DNA of 5,966 nucleotides from Chloroflexi bacterium UBA4730 (GCA_002404155.1 DHJC01000026.1:586-6551); one strand, 5' to 3'; shown: positions 1-5,755, counted from the stretch's first letter. Notes: generated from the letters alone by a model not told the origin. Numbers and translations are program-made.

Positions 1-2
1 GC

Positions 3-104
3 GGCTGGCTGCGGGTCACCATCTCGGGTGAGCGTTCCCTCACGGTTCGTTCGTTCAATGAGCACGATGACCAACCAGATCGACTTCGTGTGTGTCCGCT
101 CTGA
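3..104 (+). CDS. possible C-terminal tail of an upstream gene (very uncertain)
   Basis: The frame starting at base 3 is open from the window edge and reads GWLRVTISGERSLTVRSF, then becomes less protein-like before a TGA at 102-104. It could be the last ~33 residues of a gene that begins outside the window and overlaps the next gene by about 45 bases. A second frame closes earlier, at TGA 29-31, and could equally be the real tail. Nothing identifies a family. Treat it as a placeholder for whatever ends at the left edge. Confidence 0.2.
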   Translation, partial: GWLRVTISGERSLTVRSFNEHDDQPDRLRVCPL

Positions 105-318
105 CCACCAGGTCACGACGCTCGTCGAAGCGCTGACGATCCACGACGAGAGGTGGGCGTACTGCCCGTCCGCACAAACCGACGGGCACGAGTGGCGCCC
201 GTGCGGTGGGATGAGCCTCGACGACCTCAGGAGATTGCTGCAGCGTTTCCCCGTGACGCGGATCGCCCACACGGGTTCGGGCGTCAGGCTCGTCGAACGG
301 CCTCCCCTGAGCGAGTGA
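58..318 (+). CDS. small protein of unknown function with YCP/DGHEWR motif (paralogue 1)
   Basis: An 86-residue soluble protein. I do not recognise a characterised family. The core reads WAYCPSAQTDGHEWRPCGG (about residues 33-51), followed by an amphipathic stretch, SLDDLRRLL. The same pattern recurs in the next gene (YCP, five residues, DGHDWR, two residues, GG, then TL..VR), so the two are tandem paralogues. The N-terminus, with FVCVRSDHQVTTLVEALTIHD, looks like short beta strands. One Cys and one His are shared between the copies, which could mean a structural or metal role, but that is inference. No transmembrane segment or signal peptide is visible. The start is uncertain: ATG 58 and ATG 67 are both plausible and neither has a clear Shine-Dalgarno. 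A GTG at 28 would add an Arg/Ser-rich extension that does not look native. Confidence 0.7.
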   Translation: MSTMTNQIDFVCVRSDHQVTTLVEALTIHDERWAYCPSAQTDGHEWRPCGGMSLDDLRRLLQRFPVTRIAHTGSGVRLVERPPLSE

Positions 319-352
319 TGAAGCAGGGGCTTGCCCAGGGTTCAATGCCGCT

Positions 353-595
353 GTGAGCGCCATTATCGAACACCTCTGTGCGAGCCAAGAGCACCAAATA
401 CCCGAAGACGTGGCCAGCCCGGTCATTGCGTACGCCGGTAGCTCGGCCTACTGCCCTGCCGGCGCGGCGGACGGACACGACTGGCGCGCGACCGGGGGCC
501 GGACGCTCGCGACGGTCCGTGAGTGGATGGGCTGCCCGCCCGTTGTCGACCGGCGCGACGATGCGACGCTGCTGAAGAGCGGTGTTGGCCGATGA
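353..595 (+). CDS. small protein of unknown function with YCP/DGHDWR motif (paralogue 2)
   Basis: An 80-residue protein starting at GTG 353. It shares the preceding gene's core: SAYCPAGAADGHDWRATGG at about residues 31-49, then RTLATVREWM. The paired Tyr-Cys-Pro, Asp-Gly-His, Trp-Arg and Gly-Gly positions are conserved, while the N-termini have diverged (MSAIIEHLCASQEHQIPEDV here). The two genes are 34 bases apart on the same strand and probably co-transcribed. The gene ends at TGA 593-595 inside an ATGA that also starts the next gene. No clear ribosome-binding site precedes the GTG, so the start rests on the absence of a better in-frame alternative. Function unknown. The duplication suggests a lineage-specific small family, possibly a ligand- or metal-binding module. 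Confidence 0.65.
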   Translation: MSAIIEHLCASQEHQIPEDVASPVIAYAGSSAYCPAGAADGHDWRATGGRTLATVREWMGCPPVVDRRDDATLLKSGVGR

Positions 596-1038
596 GGTTC
601 GGACGGAAGTCAGCTGAGCCGCCGCGGATGGCCAGCTCGACCCAGGTCGCAGCCGCGACCGACCCGCTCGCGGACGACGGGAGCATCCCGTTGATCGACG
701 TTCAGGGGCAGGGGTTCGATCTGCTGCGCTCGATCGACCTCGGCCACAGCCTCTGGCGGCCGAACGGGGCCACCGACCTTGACCAGCTCAGCAGCCGCCA
801 GATCGTCGTGGTGGCCGCGTATAGCGCTGAGGACATCGAGTCATCCCGACCGCTGATGCAGCGGTTCATGACGATCGTGCTCGCGATGGGCCTGGGGCCG
901 CAGTACGGATCGCGGGCGCTGACCCTCGGCGCGGTCGGCTACGTCGACGCCGGCACGGACGAAGGCGCGATCCGGGGCGTGTTCAGCGACGCTGTCGCAC
1001 GAGTTCGCATCCGACGTCTTCGGGAGGCCGCAGCCTAG
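592..1038 (+). CDS. hypothetical protein, translationally coupled to the small-protein pair
   Basis: A 148-residue protein read from ATG 592, which overlaps the previous stop as ATGA (592-595). This overlap decides the start: the frame is open upstream to 523, but that stretch is Arg/Cys-rich and lies inside the preceding gene. The first ~35 residues are polar and low in structure (MRFGRKSAEPPRM...). Then comes an alpha/beta-looking region: QIVVVAAYSAEDIESSRPLMQRF (about residues 77-99), a hydrophobic MTIVLAMGLGPQYGS stretch and LTLGAVGYVDAGTDEGAIRGVF. The end is basic (RVRIRRLREAAA). No signal peptide or family-specific motif is recognised. Coupling implies production in fixed ratio with the upstream protein and a related task, which is inference. 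Confidence 0.65.
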   Translation: MRFGRKSAEPPRMASSTQVAAATDPLADDGSIPLIDVQGQGFDLLRSIDLGHSLWRPNGATDLDQLSSRQIVVVAAYSAEDIESSRPLMQRFMTIVLAMGLGPQYGSRALTLGAVGYVDAGTDEGAIRGVFSDAVARVRIRRLREAAA

Positions 1039-1053
1039 GTTCGCTGGCGTTCG

Positions 1054-1078
1054 CTTCCGCTGGGGTGCTGAGCGGAAG
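1054..1078 (+). terminator. hairpin after the three-gene group
   Basis: A perfect 8-bp inverted repeat, CTTCCGCT (1054-1061) and AGCGGAAG (1071-1078), with a 9-nt loop, begins 15 bases after the stop at 1038. There is no U tract, so it would be an I-shaped terminator or a 3'-end-stabilising hairpin of the kind seen in high-GC bacteria. Bases 1079-1220 show no convincing gene. Confidence 0.5.
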
Positions 1079-1220
1079 AGGTACGCAACCCTCCGAGCAT
1101 CCCGGCGCCGGATAGTCGACGGTGGATGCCTCGCCGCCGTTTCCGCCGGACGCCAGCCAGCGTCCGTCCAGCGAAACGACTTGCGTCAGCGGCCGTCACT
1201 GCGCACACAATCGCGAGATC

Positions 1221-2177
1221 GTGCTCGGTCCTCACACAACGCGCGAGGCGTGCGAGCGTCGGCTTCTCGGCGCGGCAATCGCCCTTCTATTGGCGTCGTG
1301 CGTCGCGCTCCCGGGAAGCCCGCCGGCCTCCGCGAGTGCCGCAACCCCGAACCCCAGCGCCCTTCGCGCAACCCTGGAAGCGCGATTCGGAACGCTTGCG
1401 CCAGGGCCGGCGTATCCCGGTACCGTCTGGTCGCCCGATGCGCCGATCACGTTGGAGCCGCGCGCGTTCGGGACCTTCCCGTCCGACCGGCAGCCCGGGC
1501 CGGTCGTGAGCTTCGATCGCGTGCGGCTAGCCACCGCATTGCCAACCGCCCCGGCCAACGCATCGGTTGCGCTCGTCGGCAGCTACGACGAGAGCTGGAA
1601 GGCGACCGTCGCTCGTGTCGTTCCGGATTCCGGCGACTGGACTGTCGTGCCGCTGTACGCCTCGCTTTCGAAATCGACGGGATCGTCATTGGGGCCGATG
1701 CCGACGTGGTCCGCCGAGTCAATCGACGCCGCACGTGCGGTGCTGGCGCGCGTCGGCCTCTTGGCGCCCGACATGGAACCGAGCCCGCACCAGCGGGCGG
1801 CCGCACGGGCCATCACGTTCATCCGGCGCCTCGAGGGCTTGCCGGTCTACACGAACAAGGGAGTGGCGCTCACAGGTCTCGCCGACGGCGGTACGAGCGC
1901 GATCGGCCGGCGCCGCCCCATCCTGGCGCTCAGCCGCTATCCGATTCGTACGCCCGCTGACGCCTGGGCCGCGGTGCAACGAGGCGAGGGTCGAACGATG
2001 GGTGTGGACGATGGGGCGCCTGCCACACCCGTGACGCTCCCCGAGTTCGTCGTGACGAGCGTCGAGCTCGTCTACCTCGAGGTCGAGGTGCTGGGCCCGC
2101 GCGAGCTCATGCAGCCGTACTACGCGTTCCGCGAAGCCGGAGGAAGCGTCTTGTACGTTCCGGCGGTCGTCTTCTAG
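1221..2177 (+). CDS. secreted lipoprotein, YcdB/PepSY-like style, function unknown
   Basis: Read from GTG 1221 the product has 318 residues and a classic type II signal peptide: RR near residue 13, a hydrophobic LLGAAIALLL core and a lipobox LASC with the lipidated Cys at about residue 27. An upstream GTG at 1122 is in frame, but it would bury the signal behind 33 polar residues, so 1221 is preferred. A Pro/Ala/Ser-rich linker follows. The C-terminal half has the layout of export-associated proteins with PepSY/YcdB-like folds: a helix containing AARAVLARVGLLAP, LPVYTNKGVALTGLADGG at about 207-224, YPIRTPADAWAAV at about 240-252, VTSVELVYLEVEV at about 278-290 and QPYYAFREAG near 298 before a VPAV end. 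Such domains occur on extracytoplasmic proteins that bind or inhibit partners, but the family assignment is from pattern memory. No catalytic motif is visible. A weak GCGTA/TACGC hairpin (2178-2198) follows the stop. Confidence 0.75.
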   Translation: MLGPHTTREACERRLLGAAIALLLASCVALPGSPPASASAATPNPSALRATLEARFGTLAPGPAYPGTVWSPDAPITLEPRAFGTFPSDRQPGPVVSFDRVRLATALPTAPANASVALVGSYDESWKATVARVVPDSGDWTVVPLYASLSKSTGSSLGPMPTWSAESIDAARAVLARVGLLAPDMEPSPHQRAAARAITFIRRLEGLPVYTNKGVALTGLADGGTSAIGRRRPILALSRYPIRTPADAWAAVQRGEGRTMGVDDGAPATPVTLPEFVVTSVELVYLEVEVLGPRELMQPYYAFREAGGSVLYVPAVVF

Positions 2178-2207
2178 GCGTAGTCAGCCGGCGTACGCGT
2201 GGGACCG

Positions 2208-2600
2208 TTATTCCCTCCAAGGGGCCGCACGGCTGGGGCCGGACGGGTCAGGGCCGGCGGGCGCGTTGTCGCCGGCACCGTCGGCGCTCTGCGCTCCGTC
2301 CCGGAGCCGCTTTGCGATCGTGTCCAGCTCGGTCATCAGCTTCTGCGCGCGTCCGCGACCAGCACCGGGCCGCCCTCGGAGCCGGTGATCTCGACACGCT
2401 CGTGCGGCTTGAACTCGGAAGCATGCCGCCGCGCGCGCCAAGCCAGCGCCGCGCGCCAGTCGCGGCCCATCGCCTTGCTGACATAGCCCGCCGCGAGCAC
2501 GACCGCTTTCGCCTCGGCCTGCTCAACCATGTGCAGGAAATGCAGGTGTGTCAGCTCCGCTTGTCCGGGGCCGTGGTGGCGGCGAGCGCGATCAGTAGCA
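2208..2600 (-). pseudogene. decayed phage-type HTH / small-terminase-like gene, frameshifted and 5'-truncated
   Basis: On the minus strand, one frame (from about 2600 down to the stop near 2336) reads FLHMVEQAEAKAVVLAA, then GRDWRAALAWRARRHASEF and KPHERVEITGSEGGPVLV. That order resembles the C-terminal half of phage-type small terminase/HTH proteins: F..AVE.AEA, then W.AA.W.LERR.P..., then a VE..G..GGPV tail. The reading continues without loss in another frame as QKLMTELDTIAKRL to TAA at 2208-2210. The switch falls at a GC-dinucleotide run (2345-2351). Adding one GC unit would restore D-A-R-A-Q-K-L-M. Upstream of about 2600 the expected N-terminal HTH is absent in every minus-strand frame, and the TetR gene begins nearby. 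The fragment is therefore probably a dead relic of a mobile or phage gene. The assignment rests on motif resemblance without an alignment. Confidence 0.5.
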
Positions 2601-2620
2601 CAGAGCGAGCGCAGCGAGCG
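2582..2620. repeat. three copies of GCGAGCG at the pseudogene break
   Basis: GCGAGCG occurs at 2582-2588, 2605-2611 and 2614-2620. The copies lie where the terminase-like relic loses its homology and just upstream of the TetR gene. They could be a simple-repeat breakpoint or merely GC-rich low complexity. Confidence 0.35.
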
Positions 2621-2666
2621 GACTGTCCTGACACTGATGCGCACACTGCGGAGCACAATCCCCGGC

Positions 2667-3299
2667 GTGACGCAGCGACGGAGGACCCGGCTCGATACCG
2701 CTGAGGACCTCCACGCACGTCGGCAGGAATTGTTCCGCCTCGCGTCGCCGCTCCTGCGCGGACTCGGGTATCAAGACGTCTCGCTGAAGCAGCTGGCCGC
2801 AGCGTGTGGATTGAGCATTCCGGCGCTCTATCGCTACTTCCCCTCCAAGCGGGAGCTCGCGCTGTTCCCCCTCACGCCCGCCAATAGACCCCCTCTGACC
2901 TGTTTCACCGAACCACGTGCTGACCCGCTCGTTGTTCTGAGCCGCTGGATCGACATTGCCTGCGTGGACCTGCCGGATCTGCTGCTCGGGCTTGGGGTCG
3001 CCAGCGGACTGCCTGGCGACGCCGTTGCTCGGGAGTTGAGGGATGGCTGCATCGACCATCATCGGGTCCTGTTGCGGGCGCTCGTCGGCGAGGTCCGGCC
3101 GGAGCTCGGCGGCGAGACCGTCGGGGACATCGTTGAGAGCCTGATCGGCGTGCTCCTGAGTCCACTGTTCGCGCCCACTCAAAACGACCTTCATCGAGCG
3201 CGCGAGCGCGCCACCTCTTTGCTCCGCGGCTACCTCGCGCCGGTCGTCGGCGACGCGCGCTTCGATCAGGCATTCCGCTTGGCTGGTGCGGGCCGCTGA
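2667..3299 (+). CDS. TetR/AcrR-family transcriptional regulator
   Basis: A 210-residue protein with a typical TetR N-terminal DNA-binding domain. A basic lead (TQRRRTRLD) precedes helix 1 (ELFRLASPLLRGLGY). The HTH follows, VSLKQLAAACGLSIPALYRYF at about residues 38-58, and ends in the family hallmark LYRYFPSKREL (54-64). The rest is a divergent, mostly helical ligand-binding/dimerisation domain whose effector cannot be read from sequence. The length is normal for the family. GTG 667 bases past 2000 (2667) is chosen because the preceding residues are not conserved-looking and GGAG lies at 2650-2653. ATG 2637 is the alternative and would add ten residues. The gene lies 108 bases upstream of a membrane-protein gene on the same strand, a common arrangement for a local repressor and its target. 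That pairing is inferred. Confidence 0.85.
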   Translation: MTQRRRTRLDTAEDLHARRQELFRLASPLLRGLGYQDVSLKQLAAACGLSIPALYRYFPSKRELALFPLTPANRPPLTCFTEPRADPLVVLSRWIDIACVDLPDLLLGLGVASGLPGDAVARELRDGCIDHHRVLLRALVGEVRPELGGETVGDIVESLIGVLLSPLFAPTQNDLHRARERATSLLRGYLAPVVGDARFDQAFRLAGAGR

Positions 3300-3353
3300 G
3301 GTCTCCGTAACTTGCACGAGAAGCCGTTGTTTTCGATAACAGCCACGTAGGTA

Positions 3354-3380
3354 TTGACTCCGCGCCGGTCGAGCGTCGAC
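3354..3380 (+). promoter_or_regulatory. candidate -35 box and palindromic operator between the TetR and membrane-protein genes
   Basis: TTGACT (3354-3359) matches a -35 consensus well. About 8 bases later is a palindrome, GTCGA-GCG-TCGAC (3368-3380), placed where it would cover the spacer/-10 region. A good -10 is not evident. The location fits a TetR-type operator controlling the downstream gene, but the half sites are short. Confidence 0.3.
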
Positions 3381-3397
3381 TGCTGGTAGCACCGTGC

Positions 3398-3405
3398 GGG
3401 AGGGA
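3398..3405 (+). promoter_or_regulatory. strong Shine-Dalgarno fixing the GTG start of the membrane-protein gene
   Basis: GGGAGGGA ends two bases before GTG 3408 and its GGAGG core is four bases away. This supports a GTG start for the membrane protein. Confidence 0.6.
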
Positions 3406-3407
3406 CC

Positions 3408-4133
3408 GTGGAAGATCGATCGCTGTTTCGAGTCGCTTCGGCATGCGCCGTCATCGGAGGCCTGCTGAGCTTCGGCAACCTGTTGCATCCCCGTAGCGCC
3501 GACACCGGCATCGAGGCGACGTTACGCCTGGCGGTCGACAGTCCCATCTGGGTCGCGCTCCACTTCGTGCTGTTCATCGGCCTCCTCTTCGTGGTGGCGG
3601 CCGTTTCCGCCATCGCGTTCGTCGTTGCGACAGGGCCCGCCCGAACGTTCGCGCGCTTCGGCATGATCGCGGCGATGGTCGGCGGAGCCCTCTTTCTTAC
3701 GTCCGTTGCGCTCGATGGCATCGTCGACAAGCACCTCGCCGACGCCTGGGCGTCCAGTACCGGCGCGGACCGATCGGTCGCGCTGCGGGTAGCCGACGCG
3801 GCCGGCGAGATCAACTTCGCGCTCTTCAGCGTCGGCATCTTCGTGTTGCTCGGCGTCGCCCCGCTCCTCCAAGGCATGGCGCTCCTACGGGACGCGCGTT
3901 TCTCTCGCTGGCTTCCACTACTTGCGCTTGTTGGTGGCGCAGGCTCTCTCGCCGTCGGGACGATCCAGATCTTCGGCGGCTTCTCGTACATCGCGACCAA
4001 CGTCCTCTTTCCAGTCTTTGCGTTCCTGCTCACGATCTGGCTGCTGGGGATGGGGCAGGCGTTGTGGCGCCTGTCGGCGACTGGCGAGGAACACGCTCTG
4101 GGTGGAGCCGCGAGCGTTCCTGCCGGAAAGTGA
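3408..4133 (+). CDS. six-helix integral membrane protein, DUF4386-like
   Basis: A 241-residue protein with six predicted transmembrane segments at roughly residues 7-26, 47-74, 82-105, 135-159, 168-189 and 195-220. A short polar loop (LLHPRSADTG) follows helix 1. A longer polar region (about 106-133, VDKHLADAWASSTGADRS...) lies between helices 3 and 4. Length and hydrophobic pattern resemble small uncharacterised membrane families such as DUF4386, but no diagnostic motif confirms this. There are no obvious transporter or enzymatic residues. It follows a TetR gene on the same strand, so regulator control is plausible. The GTG start is supported by a strong ribosome-binding site. A terminator-like hairpin follows the stop. 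Confidence 0.75.
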   Translation: MEDRSLFRVASACAVIGGLLSFGNLLHPRSADTGIEATLRLAVDSPIWVALHFVLFIGLLFVVAAVSAIAFVVATGPARTFARFGMIAAMVGGALFLTSVALDGIVDKHLADAWASSTGADRSVALRVADAAGEINFALFSVGIFVLLGVAPLLQGMALLRDARFSRWLPLLALVGGAGSLAVGTIQIFGGFSYIATNVLFPVFAFLLTIWLLGMGQALWRLSATGEEHALGGAASVPAGK

Positions 4134-4141
4134 GGCCTCGC

Positions 4142-4162
4142 GCGCCGCTCGGGCGCTTCTTT
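4142..4162 (+). terminator. Rho-independent-type terminator after the membrane-protein gene
   Basis: GCGCC (4142-4146) and GGCGC (4152-4156) form a 5-bp GC stem with a 5-nt loop, followed directly by TTCTTT (4157-4162). It begins eight bases after the stop codon. The short stem keeps confidence moderate. Confidence 0.5.
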
Positions 4163-4243
4163 GACGCGCGTTCTGGTCGGTTCGGCGCGTCATTCGCCAA
4201 TGTTTTCGTCGCTAGGTCGCTTTTCTGAGTCACATCCCTTATC

Positions 4244-4257
4244 TGTGATCGGACCCC
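4244..4257 (+). repeat. subterminal inverted repeat, transposase-downstream end
   Basis: TGTGATCGGACCCC pairs with 5756-5769 except at one position. Similarity drops at once on either side, so these 14 bases define the repeat. Confidence 0.75.
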
Positions 4258-4274
4258 TGTCAAGTGAGGGTCCG
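4250..4274. repeat. hairpin overlapping the element end
   Basis: CGGACCC (4250-4256) and GGGTCCG (4268-4274) are perfect complements around an 11-nt loop. The left arm is part of the terminal inverted repeat, so this end carries an extra inverted copy of it. Immediately outside, TCACA (4230-4234) and TGTGA (4244-4248) form a second small dyad. On the minus strand the hairpin could end the transposase/guide-RNA transcript, or help recombinase binding. Confidence 0.5.
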
Positions 4275-4369
4275 CTTGTTGTGGATGATGAGTTGGGTCG
4301 GCAGAAGCGCACATACGTCGAACCGGAGGCGCGTCAAGGTAGAGCGCCCGCAGCGAGGCGCGCAACGAA

Positions 4370-4386
4370 CGACTGTGCCGCAGTCG
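4370..4386. repeat. stem-loop in the IS non-coding region
   Basis: CGACTG (4370-4375) and CAGTCG (4381-4386) give a perfect 6-bp stem with loop TGCCG. It lies downstream of the candidate bridge RNA on the minus strand and could mark its 3' processing or termination. A direct repeat of GAGGCGCG also occurs nearby (4326-4333 and 4355-4362). The rest of 4275-4415 shows no convincing gene. Confidence 0.4.
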
Positions 4387-4415
4387 ACCCAGCTCAGGCG
4401 GTCACGTCATGGTCG

Positions 4416-4620
4416 GTTCCTCCGTGAGCGAGAGGCGATCGCGAGGAACGGCTGCACGGCGGCGCCCAGCCTTATCTGGGTGCACGAGCCAGATCGTGAT
4501 GGCCCGGCCACGTGATGATCGATTGGGGCGAACCCCGTGGTGCGTCGCGGCCGCTCATTCTTTCCGGGACGTCCGCCGCAAGTGGCGGCGACAAGGGAAT
4601 CAGCGGAGCCAGCCGCGAAC
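4416..4620 (-). ncRNA. candidate IS110/IS1111 bridge RNA (seekRNA)
   Basis: This non-coding stretch directly follows the transposase stop and is packed with dyads. In RNA order on the minus strand they are: a small 5' stem-loop (4616-4603, GCGG/CCGC); a stem at 4592-4571 with one bulge; a GGGG-UUCG-CCCC tetraloop hairpin (4536-4525); a loop closed by GATC/GATC (4520-4492); a compound stem GGC-TGCA-CCCAG (4490-4450); and a GTTCCTC/GAGGAAC stem (4449-4416). Bridge RNAs of this family are known to have a 5' stem-loop, then a target-binding loop, then a donor-binding loop. Flanking the 4571-4592 stem are TCCCTTGTC (4598-4590) and TCCCGGAAAGA (4569-4559). These match the left host flank on one strand (8/9) and the right host flank on the other (10/11). 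The GATC-closed loop carries CATCACG on both sides (4517-4511 and 4501-4495), resembling ATCACA in both element ends. The RNA boundaries are guesses. Confidence 0.6.
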
Positions 4621-4660
4621 ATCAGTTGATCGGGGCGCGGGCGCGCAGCAGTCCGCACGA

Positions 4661-5704
4661 TCAGGCCGCCTCCTGGAGGGCGGCGCCGGTGGTCGACCAG
4701 GCGTCATCGCCCAACTCGCGCAGCGTGTGATAGCAGCGGCGGATGAGCTTGCGGGCGACCGAGAGGGCCGGCCGCTTGCCGCCCAGGCGGTCAGCGAGGC
4801 TCGTGTAGTAGTCGTGATCGGGGGAGCTGGCCCGGGCCGCGGACTGGGCCGCCTCGAAGAGCGCCCAGCGCAGGACCGCTGAGCCCTGGCGGGACAGATG
4901 CCCCGCCGCGCGCTTGCTATCAGAGGACCACACCGTCACGTCGAGGCCGGCGAAGCGGACGGCTTGGTCGGACCTCGAAAAACGACGAGGGTCGCCGAGC
5001 TCCGCCCAGATGATCGCCGCGCAGAGCGCGCCGATCCCGTAGTGGGCGGTCAGCGACCGCGCGCCAGCCTGCCGGCGGCCGATCGCCTGCAGCTGGGCCC
5101 GGAGTGGCACGACCCGCTCGCCCAGCTCATCGATCATCGCCAAGGCGGTGTCGACCATCTGTCGACCGGCGGGCGAGAGCGCGGCGCTCGCCAGCGTGGC
5201 CCGGCCCTCTTGGGTTAACAGGCCACGCAGCGTGGGCACGCCCTGATGGAACAGTTGGGCCTGGATGCGCTGCTGCCAGGTGCGGCGTTCGCCCATCAAC
5301 GCCACGTACAGCCGGACCAGTGTGCGCACCTCCAGCACGTGCGGCGGTGCGATCCACGACTCCGGCAAACGCCCTTGACATAAGAGCTCCCGTTGCAGGC
5401 GGGCGTCAGCCCGGTCGGTCTTCGCGCGCTTCTTGCGGCCGCGCTGGGTCGCCGTGTCGGCGGGCTCCGCCAGGTGTGGCCTGATTCCCGCGGCCACCAT
5501 CTCCTCGACCACGAAGCGCCAGCCGGTGCATCCCTCGACCGCGAAGGCGACGTCGGCGCGGCCGGCGAAGCGGCCGAACCAGGTCTGCAGCACGCTGCGG
5601 GTCGCCGGTCGGATCTCGCCTCGGGTCACCTCGCCGGTGTCGGTATCCAGATAGTCAAACGTGATTTGCGCTCGGTGCACGTCAAAGCCACCTACGATTG
5701 TCAT
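4661..5704 (-). CDS. IS110/IS1111-family transposase (DEDD recombinase)
   Basis: A 347-residue RNA-guided DNA recombinase of the IS110 superfamily. The N-terminal RuvC-like domain shows all four acidic residues: D8 in GGFDVHR, E57 in VEGCTGW, and D97 and D100 in KTDRADA. A helical linker spans about 120-210, with LFHQGVP near 151-157 typical of the family. The C-terminal Transposase_20 domain begins around HYGIGALCAAIIWAELGD (221-238), continues through FAGLDVTVWSSDSKR (251-265), then LSRQGSAVLRWALFEAAQ (270-287). By comparison with IS621, the nucleophilic serine should be in the SSDS cluster (260-263). The length is normal and no disruption is seen. The start is ATG with AGGAGG five bases upstream. 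Family knowledge says the protein excises the element as a circle and inserts it using its bridge RNA; the likely RNA lies just downstream. Confidence 0.93.
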   Translation of the reverse strand: MTIVGGFDVHRAQITFDYLDTDTGEVTRGEIRPATRSVLQTWFGRFAGRADVAFAVEGCTGWRFVVEEMVAAGIRPHLAEPADTATQRGRKKRAKTDRADARLQRELLCQGRLPESWIAPPHVLEVRTLVRLYVALMGERRTWQQRIQAQLFHQGVPTLRGLLTQEGRATLASAALSPAGRQMVDTALAMIDELGERVVPLRAQLQAIGRRQAGARSLTAHYGIGALCAAIIWAELGDPRRFSRSDQAVRFAGLDVTVWSSDSKRAAGHLSRQGSAVLRWALFEAAQSAARASSPDHDYYTSLADRLGGKRPALSVARKLIRRCYHTLRELGDDAWSTTGAALQEAA

Positions 5705-5709
5705 CGGGA

Positions 5710-5715
5710 CCTCCT
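5710..5715 (-). promoter_or_regulatory. ribosome-binding site of the transposase
   Basis: On the minus strand AGGAGG lies five bases upstream of ATG 5704-5702. This is a consensus Shine-Dalgarno that fixes the start. A small dyad, GCGCA/TGCGC (5730-5734 and 5741-5745), lies just upstream of it. Confidence 0.75.
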
Positions 5716-5755
5716 CGAGCTCCTGTATTGCGCACTAGCTTGCGCGTGTGCCGAG

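Noticed and set aside
1181..1960. Long plus-strand open frame of 259 residues overlapping the lipoprotein gene
   Set aside because: It is Arg-rich with no recognisable domain. The overlapping frame has a clear signal peptide and structured blocks, so this is a GC-rich shadow.
2592..3488. Minus-strand open frame of 298 residues across the TetR gene
   Set aside because: It is antisense to a clear TetR HTH domain, with a Gln/Arg-rich, domain-free product. It is a shadow of codon bias.
3266..4033. Minus-strand open frame of 255 residues across the membrane-protein gene
   Set aside because: It is antisense to a six-helix protein with a strong ribosome-binding site, and its product is low-complexity Ala/Arg/Thr.
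4230..4248. CRP-like binding site (TCACA/TGTGA dyad)
   Set aside because: The half sites are in the reverse order to a CRP site, and the right one belongs to the insertion-sequence repeat.
4326..4362. CRISPR-like array from the repeated GAGGCGCG
   Set aside because: Only two 8-nt copies are present, with no regular spacer structure and no cas genes nearby.
4161..4427. Short open frames in the DNA downstream of the transposase
   Set aside because: There is no ribosome-binding site or domain, and they cross the inverted repeat and several hairpins. The region is better explained as element end plus guide RNA.
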